Positions 1-6,511 are shown, counted from the stretch's first letter. The stretch: 11,587 nt of DNA from JBBTCJ01 sp038043285 (GCA_038043285.1 JBBTCJ010000140.1:1-11587), one strand, 5' to 3'. Notes: a model not told the origin generated them from the sequence alone. Program-made: numbers and translations.

Positions 1-52
1 TGCTTTCCACATTTCGTGCAGTCGTCGGGACGGTGTGCGTTTTTCTCTTTGC

Positions 53-58
53 GGGGAG
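53..58 (+). promoter_or_regulatory. Ribosome binding site for the 65-1867 gene
   Basis: GGGGAG lies 6 nt before ATG 65. It supports that start over the in-frame GTG at 35, which has no purine-rich box in front of it. Confidence 0.5.
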
Positions 59-64
59 AGCGGC

Positions 65-1867
65 ATGGCCTCTCGTAAGTCGTACCGCGGTGCTTGGCGG
101 AACCTTGTTCTGCTGACTTGGATTGGAGCTTCCCCCCCCCCGGTTTTAGGCCAAACCGTCGGTCTTGAGGAACCCGCAACTATCCCCATAGACCCGGAAG
201 AATCCGGCATCATTTCCCCTGACGAAGACCGGGCGGTGGAACGCGAGGCCCCGGAGGATCGAAAATCCCGAACCGGGCCGATCGTCCGCTCCCGCGTCAC
301 CCTTGCGGAAGGCGTGTTGGTCGTCTTCGAAGCGCCCACGGACGAAGCCGGCCACGCCAACGGCGACGGGTATTTGGCCTACTGGCGTTTTCCGGAGTCG
401 GATGAAGTCCTGGTTTACGCTCAAGTGCTGCTGAGACGGATGGACGTCGGCAAAGCCTTGCTCGCGCTGCAACGGCAGTTTGGCGTGGACGTATTATTGA
501 TTGCGGAGGCGAGTCCTCGCCTTGGCCAAGCACTGGCTGAGGCGGTCGATCAGGGGGTTGAACCATCTGCGGAATGGGTGTTGGCCACGCGCGTGAACGT
601 CAACGTCATCGTGGGGTTGGAGTCAGCCAAGAGTTCTTCGGGAACGGGTGCGGAGCAGGACAACCCGATCGTGGCCCAGGAATGTGATCCGTGCTATGTC
701 GGGATCGTTCTCGTCGAGGAGGCCGTGGAAGTGGACGTGGCGGGTCGGATAGCGCTATGGCGGCCCGTCGCGGCGGTCGTTCCATCCGAGGAGCCGCTGG
801 AAAGCGGCGTGGTGACGGAACCGTTGGAAGAGGCCGTGGTCACCGAGCCGTTTCCCGTGGGAGGGGACGGCGGTGACGCTTTCGAGGATGGGATCATGGC
901 CGCCTGTTGCTGCAATCCGCCGCGGTGTCCGGACTGCAACGACCACAACGTGTGTACGGACAACCTGTGCATCCGAACCTGCAACTTGGCCTATTGCTCG
1001 TTCCCGACCGGGCTTTTTTGCGACGACGGGGATATGTGCACTTGGGACTGGTGCGATCCGGTGAGCGCCTGCCATTTCGATCCGAAAGACTGCGACGACA
1101 ACAACGCGTGCACGACCGATAGTTGCGACGTGACCAACGGTGCGTGCAAGAACCTCCCCAAGTGCGGTACCGGGGTGTGCTGCAACGGAGGTGCGTTTTG
1201 CTGTCCGTCGGGGAACGTGTGTTGCAGCAACCCGGATCACTGCTGCGCCGTTGGTGAGACCTGCTGCAGCACGGGCTGTTGCGCGCCCGGGCAGACCTGC
1301 TGCAACGGACAATGCGGGCTTAAAGGGGCTTGTTGCTTCTTCGACACCGGATCGTGCTCGGAGTTGACCGCGACGTGCTGCGCGCAGCAGGGCGGGACGT
1401 ACCTCGGTGACGGGGCGGCCTGCTCGCCGGCGGATTTGTGCAGACCCATATGCGAGAATTGTCATGCGGTGAACATCATGATTTATGAGTGTGCACATTA
1501 CACTTTAGACAACGCGGAGCCTTGTGACCTGACCCACTGCATTGAAAGCACTATGGCAACTGCGTCGTGTGATAGTTTTCCCTACCGCGTAGGCTGGCCG
1601 AAGTGCAATACATTGGACACGGGCGTGCCGGGTGAGGTAGTTGCTGTCATATACAAGTTGCCGGTCCCGACGATTTGCCAAACTGGTACCACCCCTGGTC
1701 CCTACCACGAATGGGCAACCAATTATTTCGGATGCGGCACTATATGCGCCACGACCGGGCCGTGGGTCATGCGTTGCGACACGACAGGCCCCTGCGGCGG
1801 AATTCCTGATCCCAATTTTCCTCCGGACCCGCGCGGGACGAAGAAGGGATGTACTGGGTGCCCGTGA
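65..1867 (+). CDS. Secreted cysteine-rich modular protein, function unknown
   Basis: A 600-residue protein with an N-terminal signal peptide (basic start, hydrophobic LVLLTWIG stretch, likely cut near VLG-Q, residue 30). Residues 30-275 are acidic, mostly cysteine-free and not recognised. Residues 281-455 are extremely cysteine-rich. They hold CDDGD/CTTDSC-type repeats (about 291-361), a CC-pair block resembling granulin-like spacing (about 371-417) and a GACC module with QQGGTYLGDGAAC (421-453). The last part, about 456-600, is a further cysteine-containing region of unknown type. The module style is common in planctomycete extracellular proteins; disulfide bonding outside the cytoplasm is inferred. 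No C-terminal sorting tail or anchor is visible, so it may be released or non-covalently held. I chose ATG 65 rather than GTG 35 because GGGGAG lies just upstream and the signal peptide then starts cleanly. A ten-C run (132-141) falls in the signal peptide, and base composition drops near 1441. The 68-nt gap to the next gene allows co-transcription. Confidence 0.8.
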   Translation: MASRKSYRGAWRNLVLLTWIGASPPPVLGQTVGLEEPATIPIDPEESGIISPDEDRAVEREAPEDRKSRTGPIVRSRVTLAEGVLVVFEAPTDEAGHANGDGYLAYWRFPESDEVLVYAQVLLRRMDVGKALLALQRQFGVDVLLIAEASPRLGQALAEAVDQGVEPSAEWVLATRVNVNVIVGLESAKSSSGTGAEQDNPIVAQECDPCYVGIVLVEEAVEVDVAGRIALWRPVAAVVPSEEPLESGVVTEPLEEAVVTEPFPVGGDGGDAFEDGIMAACCCNPPRCPDCNDHNVCTDNLCIRTCNLAYCSFPTGLFCDDGDMCTWDWCDPVSACHFDPKDCDDNNACTTDSCDVTNGACKNLPKCGTGVCCNGGAFCCPSGNVCCSNPDHCCAVGETCCSTGCCAPGQTCCNGQCGLKGACCFFDTGSCSELTATCCAQQGGTYLGDGAACSPADLCRPICENCHAVNIMIYECAHYTLDNAEPCDLTHCIESTMATASCDSFPYRVGWPKCNTLDTGVPGEVVAVIYKLPVPTICQTGTTPGPYHEWATNYFGCGTICATTGPWVMRCDTTGPCGGIPDPNFPPDPRGTKKGCTGCP

Positions 1868-1935
1868 CTTATAAGTGCATATGGACGCGATTGCGGTATC
1901 GAAAAACGCTCGCTGCGCGGACAGGAAGGTAGAGA

Positions 1936-2925
1936 ATGAAAAGAATCGAATTGCGACGTGAATTCGGGATCCTGGTGCCGACGATCCTATGTTGGACGAG
2001 TTGTGCCTTGGCCGAGGAGCCGTCGATAGGAAACTCCGTGCTCGCAAAAGTTCGAGCCGAGACTTTAGGCGTTTTCACCTTGGAGGTAGAGGTGGAGCAA
2101 CGCGCTTTCTCAGTGCTACCGGGGCAGGGTAATATGACGCGAATCATGCGCATCACCGTCGGCAAAGATGTAGCAGCCGTCATTTGGAATACCTCGAGGT
2201 TCCCGTCCCCAAAGTACTATCGGGCGGATACCACGGGGTATCAACCCTTCGATTATGACGCGGATGGCAATCTTATCTTGTCCATGTGGTCGGAGGGCGC
2301 GGTCATCCGGGATGAAAGCAGTTATGACGAATACTCGGAGACAATCGGTTTCCGCATTGCGCCGGACGAAACCGTTGCCGGGCGATTGTCTCCTGGCTCA
2401 TTCATGAATCGGTTCCGCCCCTCCTATTCGAACCCAGGAGCCGTGTTCATGTTGCCGACGATTTGCCGTGCCTTGGGACGATTATCGAGCGATGATCTCG
2501 CCGAGTTGGAAGCGACAGAGGCTAAACCGGACGGCACTTGCGAGCTTCGCGTGACGGGACAATCATCGCGGCACTCGGGTTTTGGTGTCTGGGACTTGGT
2601 GGTTGACCCCACCAATGGGCATTTGGTGCGTTCAGGTACTTTCGGACCTAGGCACGGAGAACCTACGACCAAATTCCGCAGCACAGGAACCCGTCGCTTC
2701 GGAGGAGTAGTCCTCGCGGAGCGAGGAGAGCTCGTTGAAAGACCCGGGGTTATCTCGGTTCGGCTGATTTCGTTTTCCCCTGCGGTGGACCTTGGATTGA
2801 TCGAGGAGGCTCGAAAGGTGATTGGAAGAGCCCAATCCCGGCTCGTTCAAGTTCTTGATTACCGTGACCACCTGCATCCCCAACCTCATCTTGTGCCCGC
2901 CGGCGAACTAGACTTAGACAAATAA
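1936..2925 (+). CDS. Exported protein of unknown function
   Basis: A 329-residue protein. It starts MKRIELRREFGILVPTILCW and has a type I signal peptide likely cleaved after ALA (residue 26). AAGG within AGGAAGG at 1923-1929 is well placed before ATG 1936. I do not recognise the family. The mature part is mixed in charge and without membrane segments. The stretch around residues 245-275 (FRSTGTRRFGGVVLAERGEL) recalls the strand-and-loop pattern of LolA-like periplasmic proteins, where a lipid-facing sheet carries a 'GG...P' turn, but this is only a loose impression. Codon third positions are less GC-rich than in pckA (31 of 60 bases G+C at 2041-2100 against 39 of 60 at 7201-7260), so the gene may be of different origin or weakly expressed. 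It follows the cysteine-rich gene at 68 nt with no obvious terminator between, so the two may be one transcript. Confidence 0.75.
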   Translation: MKRIELRREFGILVPTILCWTSCALAEEPSIGNSVLAKVRAETLGVFTLEVEVEQRAFSVLPGQGNMTRIMRITVGKDVAAVIWNTSRFPSPKYYRADTTGYQPFDYDADGNLILSMWSEGAVIRDESSYDEYSETIGFRIAPDETVAGRLSPGSFMNRFRPSYSNPGAVFMLPTICRALGRLSSDDLAELEATEAKPDGTCELRVTGQSSRHSGFGVWDLVVDPTNGHLVRSGTFGPRHGEPTTKFRSTGTRRFGGVVLAERGELVERPGVISVRLISFSPAVDLGLIEEARKVIGRAQSRLVQVLDYRDHLHPQPHLVPAGELDLDK

Positions 2926-2965
2926 ACCTTGCCGAAGCTGAGTTGGCCGGGTGGCCCATCCTTTG

Positions 2966-2991
2966 NNNNNNNNNNNNNNNNNNNNNNNNNN
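2966..2991. other. Assembly gap (26 Ns)
   Basis: Twenty-six undetermined bases directly followed by a run of eight Cs (2992-2999). The true length is unknown. A contig break beside a homopolymer and GC-rich hairpin suggests a hard-to-sequence spot, so reading frames close to it should be treated with caution. Confidence 0.98.
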
Positions 2992-2999
2992 CCCCCCCC

Positions 3000-3181
3000 G
3001 GCCGCTGCGCAAGGACATCAAACGGGGGCATTCTGCATTTGCGCGACGTGAGAGCGTACGACTGAAGGCTCCAGGTTGAGACGAAGACCGGGGGACGACG
3101 TTGGTTCCGTTGAGCGGCGGGACGTTGGAGAACACGACGGCCCTCGATGTGACCGGAGCGCAGGGGGCCGTGGTCGCGTAA
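3000..3181 (+). pseudogene. Broken 3' end of an unidentified protein gene
   Basis: One frame reads NGGILHLRDVRAYD (3021-3062), is interrupted by TGA at 3063-3065, and continues RLQVETKTG to the five-G run at 3090-3094. Adding one G there would join it to GTTLVPLSGGTLENTTALDV and on to TAA at 3179-3181. In the last segment 26 of 29 codons end in G or C, as expected for real coding DNA here, and the first segment is similarly biased. I therefore infer the C-terminal end of a protein whose start is lost in or before the assembly gap, carrying one nonsense codon and one single-base frameshift. These may be true decay or base-calling errors next to the gap. No family is recognised. Confidence 0.35.
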
Positions 3182-3274
3182 AACGCGGTATCTCGACTTG
3201 CGTCCCCGACGGCGTCAGAATAGCGCCCTGGGTCGTTGTTTGCCGTTTGTGTGGTTCTTTGAAGGCACCACTTG

Positions 3275-5002
3275 ATGACGCATCGAGCCAAGTTCCTCGT
3301 CGGCCTGGTCTTGTTCACTTCGCTTTGCGGCTGCGCGGGGCGTGACCAGAAGAAGGAGCGTTACGACCTCGGAGTCGCGTCGCGGGCGGGGGCGTTGGCG
3401 GAGTCCGCGGCGTACCGTGACACGCTCGGTGCGTACGGCTACTTCGAGGGGATGGCTCCGCTGCGGGTGCGGGGCTACGGGCTGGTGGTCGGGCTGGGCA
3501 AGAACGGCGCGGGCGACTGCCCCCGACCGATCCACGACAAGATCGTGCAGAGCATCGTCAGGCAGCAGCGGTCGACGGCAACGGTTGTCGGGGCGCGCGA
3601 ACTCTCGCCGGAAGCGCTGCTGGCTGACAAGGACACGGCCGCGGTCATCGTGCAGGGCGACATTCCGGCGGCGGCGACGAAGGGAGCGCGTTTCGACGTG
3701 TCGGTGACCGCGCTTCCCGGAACCCAGACGAAATCGCTTCGCGGAGGCCGGCTGTACACCACGGAGCTGGAGGTCTTCCGGCAGATGCCGTCGGGCGTGT
3801 CGATCATGGGGAAGGTGCTGGCGCGGGCGTCGGGACCGGTGTTCCTGAATCCGTTCTCCGACGAACAATCGGCGACGAAGTCCAATCCCCTGGAGGGGGT
3901 GATCGTCGGAGGCGGGGTATCTTTGGAGGATCGGCGGGTGCGCTTCGTGCTCGCCCAGCCGTCGTATTCCATCGCCCGGCAGGTGGAGCAGAGGATCAAC
4001 GCGCGGTTTGGCGGCGCCAAGAAAGCGGCGGACGCGCTTTCGCCTTCGTTCATCCAGTTGCAAGTGCCCGAGGAGTTCGCGCGGGAGACGGGGCATTTTC
4101 TGGATTTGGTTCGGAGTCTGTATCTGTCGCGCGATCCGCAGTTCGAGGCCACCCGCGCCCGGGCCTTGGCGCAGGAGATCGTCAACCCGGCGGCCCCGCA
4201 CGGACGGATCTCGCTGTGTTTCGAGGGTCTGGGTCGATCGGCGCTTCCGGCCCTCGACGAGTTGTACAACCATCCGAAAGACTACGTGAGCTTTTACGCA
4301 GCCGTCGCGGGCATGCGGCTGGGGGACCACGTCGCGGCCGACCGGGTGGCGATGCACGCGGGAGACAACGCGGGAGAACATCGGTTTCCGGCGATTCGGG
4401 CGCTGGGGGAGGCCCGGGGGATGGCCTCGGCGTCCCAGGCGCTGCGACGGCTGCTGGAGGACGCCGACCCGCGGGTGCGGATCGCGGCGTACGAGGCGTT
4501 GGTGGATCGGGGGGATCCGTCGATCATCACGCGGAAGGTGGGAGGCGACAACTTCGCCCTGGACCTGTTGGCGACGAAGGGTGAGTCGTTTGTTTACGTG
4601 ACCCGCAGCGGCACTCGACGGATCGCCTTGTTCGGAGAGGGGATGACCTGTCGGCCGCCGGTGCTGTATCGCGCCGCGGATGGGTCGGTGACCCTCTCCG
4701 CGGACGCGGACGCGGATCACCTCACCGTGCTGCGCACCGCGGTCGCCAGCGGCGCGACGTCTCCGCCGATGGCGGCGCCGGTCGAGCTGCCGCGGCTGAT
4801 CGAGTTTCTGGGAAGCGAGGCCGACGTCGACGAACGGGAGGCCGCGACGGGCGTGGGTCTGGACTTCGGTGAGATCGTACGCATCGTCCATCAACTCTCC
4901 AGCCATGGGGCGGTCAACGCCCGCTTCTCGCTCCAGGAGCCCAACGTGGCGGAACTGTTCGGCCCGGCAGAGCCGGTCGGACGACCGGAATCGGAACTGT
5001 GA
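3275..5002 (+). CDS. FlgI-like (flagellar P-ring-like) lipoprotein with HEAT repeats
   Basis: A 575-residue protein. A lipoprotein signal is visible (FLVGLVLFTSLCGC, lipobox L-C-G-C with Cys20 as the lipidated residue). Residues about 60-285 match the flagellar P-ring protein FlgI in order. VRGYGLVVGLGKNGAGD corresponds to FlgI LVGYGLVVGLNGTGD. KDTAAVIVQGDIPAAATKG is followed by FDVSVTALPGTQTKSLRGG, like FlgI VSSIGDAKSLQGG. PSYSIARQVEQRINARFGG corresponds to the late 'aIN' segment. The usual C-terminal FlgI piece (ARVVINERTGT) is absent. In its place, about 310-425 form helical HEAT-like repeats (DADPRVRIAAYEALVDRGD is typical), followed by a 150-residue tail of unknown fold. The start is ATG 3275, one codon after a TTG. 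FlgI proper is a non-lipidated periplasmic ring protein, so this is probably a paralogue acting as an envelope scaffold, not the P-ring itself. No flagellar genes are next to it. Confidence 0.8.
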   Translation: MTHRAKFLVGLVLFTSLCGCAGRDQKKERYDLGVASRAGALAESAAYRDTLGAYGYFEGMAPLRVRGYGLVVGLGKNGAGDCPRPIHDKIVQSIVRQQRSTATVVGARELSPEALLADKDTAAVIVQGDIPAAATKGARFDVSVTALPGTQTKSLRGGRLYTTELEVFRQMPSGVSIMGKVLARASGPVFLNPFSDEQSATKSNPLEGVIVGGGVSLEDRRVRFVLAQPSYSIARQVEQRINARFGGAKKAADALSPSFIQLQVPEEFARETGHFLDLVRSLYLSRDPQFEATRARALAQEIVNPAAPHGRISLCFEGLGRSALPALDELYNHPKDYVSFYAAVAGMRLGDHVAADRVAMHAGDNAGEHRFPAIRALGEARGMASASQALRRLLEDADPRVRIAAYEALVDRGDPSIITRKVGGDNFALDLLATKGESFVYVTRSGTRRIALFGEGMTCRPPVLYRAADGSVTLSADADADHLTVLRTAVASGATSPPMAAPVELPRLIEFLGSEADVDEREAATGVGLDFGEIVRIVHQLSSHGAVNARFSLQEPNVAELFGPAEPVGRPESEL

Positions 5003-5122
5003 TGCGTCGCCGTCACGCGTAATCCGGCACCCATTGTTGTGACGGAATCGCGTTTTCGGGGCGGCGGTGCGGGAAGATTGGGTTCGTTTGGTAAATTTTC
5101 TTCGCGCGGCGGAGGGGGACGG

Positions 5123-5172
5123 CGAATGCGAAAAGACGAATGCGAAATGGTGAGTGCGGAACGCGGAATGAC
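5123..5172 (+). repeat. Short tandem/degenerate repeats (GAATGCGRAA type)
   Basis: CGAATGCGAAA occurs exactly at 5123-5133 and 5137-5147 (14-bp period) and is followed by degenerate copies in GAGTGCGGAACGCGGAATG. Intergenic arrays of this GAATGCGGAA kind recur in planctomycete genomes and on the reverse strand yield spurious peptides with HSPFRIR or YQTNPIF; that recurrence is from memory and was not checked. No function is assigned. Confidence 0.55.
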
Positions 5173-5345
5173 AAGAAGAGGCCGATGGTGGTTCGCCGTA
5201 AGGGCACGATACACGGCGCATCGCTCGGGTGTGCAAAGAAACAGAAGGACGAAGCATAGTCGTTCGCCGTAACCTTTCCGGGCGACCGCAGCGACGGGGG
5301 CAAGGCCGCTCGCTGGGTGGTGATCCCGTATAAATAACTTGGCCC

Positions 5346-5377
5346 GCGCGCGCTTGGGGGCGTTGCGAAGCGCGCGC
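5346..5377. repeat. Perfect 10-bp inverted repeat, GC-rich hairpin
   Basis: GCGCGCGCTT (5346-5355) and AAGCGCGCGC (5368-5377) are exact reverse complements around a 12-nt loop. No T-tract follows on either strand, so it is not a standard intrinsic terminator. It could be a protein-binding palindrome, an RNA structure in the leader of the downstream gene, or part of a dispersed repeat. Confidence 0.6.
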
Positions 5378-5413
5378 CTGCGCCGGTGTGGCGAGAAGCC
5401 ATGAAACGTCAGC

Positions 5414-5533
5414 GTGACCGATGGAAGGGCGTTGAATCCGATGGTCGGCCTGGGTACCATTGCGCGTTTGGCCGAGAAAGTCGTTCAAGGTTGGGCCCAA
5501 TGGGAAATGCCGGCTAAGGAGACCAACGCGTGA
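5414..5533 (+). CDS. Possible short ORF overlapping the DinB-like start
   Basis: A 39-codon frame (GTG 5414, or 30 codons from ATG 5441) reads NPMVGLGTIARLAEKVVQGW and ends with a TGA that shares GTGA (5530-5533) with the next gene's start, the geometry of translational coupling. Codon third positions are GC-rich as in real genes here. No ribosome binding site precedes either start and the peptide is not recognised. It could be a small leader peptide, the end of a decayed gene, or chance. Confidence 0.25.
   Translation: MTDGRALNPMVGLGTIARLAEKVVQGWAQWEMPAKETNA
5516..5521 (+). promoter_or_regulatory. Ribosome binding site for the DinB-like gene
   Basis: AAGGAG, 8 nt before GTG 5530. It fixes GTG as the start although it is a less common start codon. 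Confidence 0.7.
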
Positions 5534-6018
5534 CACCCAAAGACGTGATTAAGAACACAATTGACATGGGACACATGGTGCTGACGACCTACCTCAGCGA
5601 TCTGAGTGACGCCGAACTGATGGTTCGAGCCGTACCAGGGACCAACCACATTGCGTGGCAGCTCGGCCACCTGATTGCATCGGAGCACAAGATGATGACC
5701 GATTCCGGCTTCAAAATGCCCACGCTTCCGGGTGGGTTTGCGGAGTCGCACGGCAAGGAGGCCTCGAACTCCGATGACCCCAAGAGATTTCACAAGAAGT
5801 CGCAGTACCTGGATTGGTTGATGCAGCAGCGCACCGCGACGATGGCCGCCCTCGATGCCGCGTCTGACACAAGCCTGGGCAAGGCCACGCCGGAGGCCAT
5901 GAAAGACTACGCCCCGACGGCGGCCGCGGCATTCAACATGATCGGGGTCCACACGATGATGCATGGGGCGCAGTTCGTGGCGGTGCGGCGGAAGCTCGGC
6001 AAACCCGTCTTGATTTGA
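5530..6018 (+). CDS. DinB-family protein (putative metal-dependent enzyme)
   Basis: A 162-residue protein of the DinB/YfiT-like four-helix-bundle superfamily, whose members usually bind a divalent metal through three histidines; many act as thiol transferases (bacillithiol, mycothiol) or are uncharacterised damage- or stress-linked proteins. Helix 2 carries NHIAWQLGHLIASEH with His47 the likely ligand. The C-terminal helix carries HTMMHGAQFVAVRRKLGKP with His141 and His145, the expected HxxxH spacing and the closing RRxLG typical of the superfamily. Length (150-170) is normal, so the gene is intact. It is preceded by AAGGAG and starts GTG. Substrate is unknown. It lies alone on the plus strand between repeat-rich DNA and a truncated acetyltransferase running towards it, whose homology stops 5 nt past this gene's stop codon. 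Confidence 0.8.
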   Translation: MTPKDVIKNTIDMGHMVLTTYLSDLSDAELMVRAVPGTNHIAWQLGHLIASEHKMMTDSGFKMPTLPGGFAESHGKEASNSDDPKRFHKKSQYLDWLMQQRTATMAALDAASDTSLGKATPEAMKDYAPTAAAAFNMIGVHTMMHGAQFVAVRRKLGKPVLI

Positions 6019-6022
6019 CCCT

Positions 6023-6259
6023 GCGGTAGGCCGGCCTGGGGCGGAAACGCGCGGCGTAGGCATAGCCCAATGTCTCCCCGCGGTCCTCGCATATCAGCCA
6101 CGGAAGTTCCTCGAGCGTCGACAGCATCCGCGACCGCATCTGGTCCACCGTCGGCGCGGATAGTTCGAGGGAGATGGCCGTCCGCTCCACGATGGGCGCG
6201 TAGAACGCCTGAATCGCTTCCTCGTCCGCCCCGTCGGCCAACCGGATTTCCACGCCCAT
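6023..6259 (-). pseudogene. Truncated GNAT acetyltransferase (phosphinothricin acetyltransferase-like)
   Basis: The minus strand encodes the N-terminal half of a GNAT-fold N-acetyltransferase of the Pat type. It reads VEIRLADGADEEAIQAFYAP, then PWLICEDRGETLGYAYAARF and ends in RPAYR. In intact relatives this point is followed by the WTVE/SVYV strand and the acetyl-CoA-binding RGxG loop. Here the frame instead runs antisense into the DinB-like gene, so the catalytic cofactor site is missing. About 80 of an expected 170-190 residues remain. The start is either ATG 6259 or GTG 6253; GGAG precedes the latter at better spacing (6 nt). The frame is otherwise clean, suggesting a recent deletion or rearrangement. 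Confidence 0.6.
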
Positions 6260-6332
6260 CTCCGACGACGCCGCGCACGGCTGTGATGCAGCTTCATTAC
6301 CTGGAAACGGCAAGGTCTTTCAATTCTTGCTT

Positions 6333-6356
6333 CCCCGGTCAGCCGAAGGGCTGGGG
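6333..6356 (+). repeat. Small palindromic hairpin element
   Basis: CAGCC-GAAG-GGCTG (6340-6353) forms a 5-bp stem with a four-base loop. The stem can extend by three further G-C pairs from the upstream CCCC across a GGT bulge. It sits in non-coding DNA between the acetyltransferase remnant and the pckA promoter. It may be a REP-like element or the terminator region of something lost; no T-tract is present. Confidence 0.35.
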
Positions 6357-6425
6357 CACCCAACCCGCCGACGATACCCCAAACTTTGGCTGCGATGGCG
6401 CACTGGTCACGCGCTGGAGGGCCGG

Positions 6426-6453
6426 TTGTCACAGGCCGGAGCGGCGGTAGAAT
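6426..6453 (+). promoter_or_regulatory. pckA: Putative sigma-70-type promoter for pckA
   Basis: TTGTCA (6426-6431) and TAGAAT (6448-6453) each differ from the consensus by one base and are separated by 16 bp. A start near 6460 would give a 5' leader of about 60 nt before the ATG at 6521. No operator is evident. Confidence 0.5.
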
Positions 6454-6504
6454 AGCGCGTTTTTCATTCGGCGAGGCGTTGGCTGGGCCGATGCGCCCAT
6501 GCCC

Positions 6505-6511
6505 AGGGGAG
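6505..6511 (+). promoter_or_regulatory. pckA: Ribosome binding site for pckA
   Basis: AGGGGAG, 9 nt before ATG 6521. It decides against the in-frame ATG at 6386, which lies upstream of the promoter and adds 45 residues with no family match. Confidence 0.65.

Larger units (their letters stand above)
2926..3274. other. Intergenic stretch with assembly gap
   Basis: Between the exported protein and the FlgI-like lipoprotein lies about 350 bp that includes 26 Ns (2966-2991). To the left of the gap, a short GC-rich stretch contains GGCC-GGGT-GGCC, a 4-bp hairpin. To the right come eight Cs, then a region with strong coding composition but a disrupted frame, described separately. The last ~90 bp before ATG 3275 hold only a weak AAGG (3262-3265) as a candidate ribosome binding site. 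I see no clear promoter or terminator. Confidence 0.6.
5003..5529. other. Repeat-bearing intergenic region
   Basis: About 530 bp between the FlgI-like gene and the DinB-like gene. It contains tandem short repeats (5123-5172), an 11-bp direct repeat GTTCGCCGTAA at 5191-5201 and 5262-5272, a perfect GC-rich hairpin (5346-5377) and a short possible reading frame (5414-5533) that overlaps the DinB-like start. Frames through the left part give stop-ridden or arginine-rich peptides and look non-coding. No promoter with both boxes was found; TATAAAT at 5329-5335 lacks a -35 partner. Confidence 0.55.

Noticed and set aside
755..1498. 247-codon minus-strand frame opposite the cysteine-rich region
   Set aside because: Antisense of the cysteine repeats (Ala, Arg and Val rich); no family features.
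5329..5335. TATAAAT as a -10 box for the DinB-like gene
   Set aside because: No -35-like hexamer at a 15-19 bp distance, and the site is almost 200 bp upstream with a strong hairpin in between.
3215..5536. 773-codon open frame on the minus strand
   Set aside because: It lies opposite the FlgI-like gene, whose domains are recognisable, and its product is rich in Arg, His and Pro as expected for an antisense frame of GC-rich DNA. No start signal or family match.
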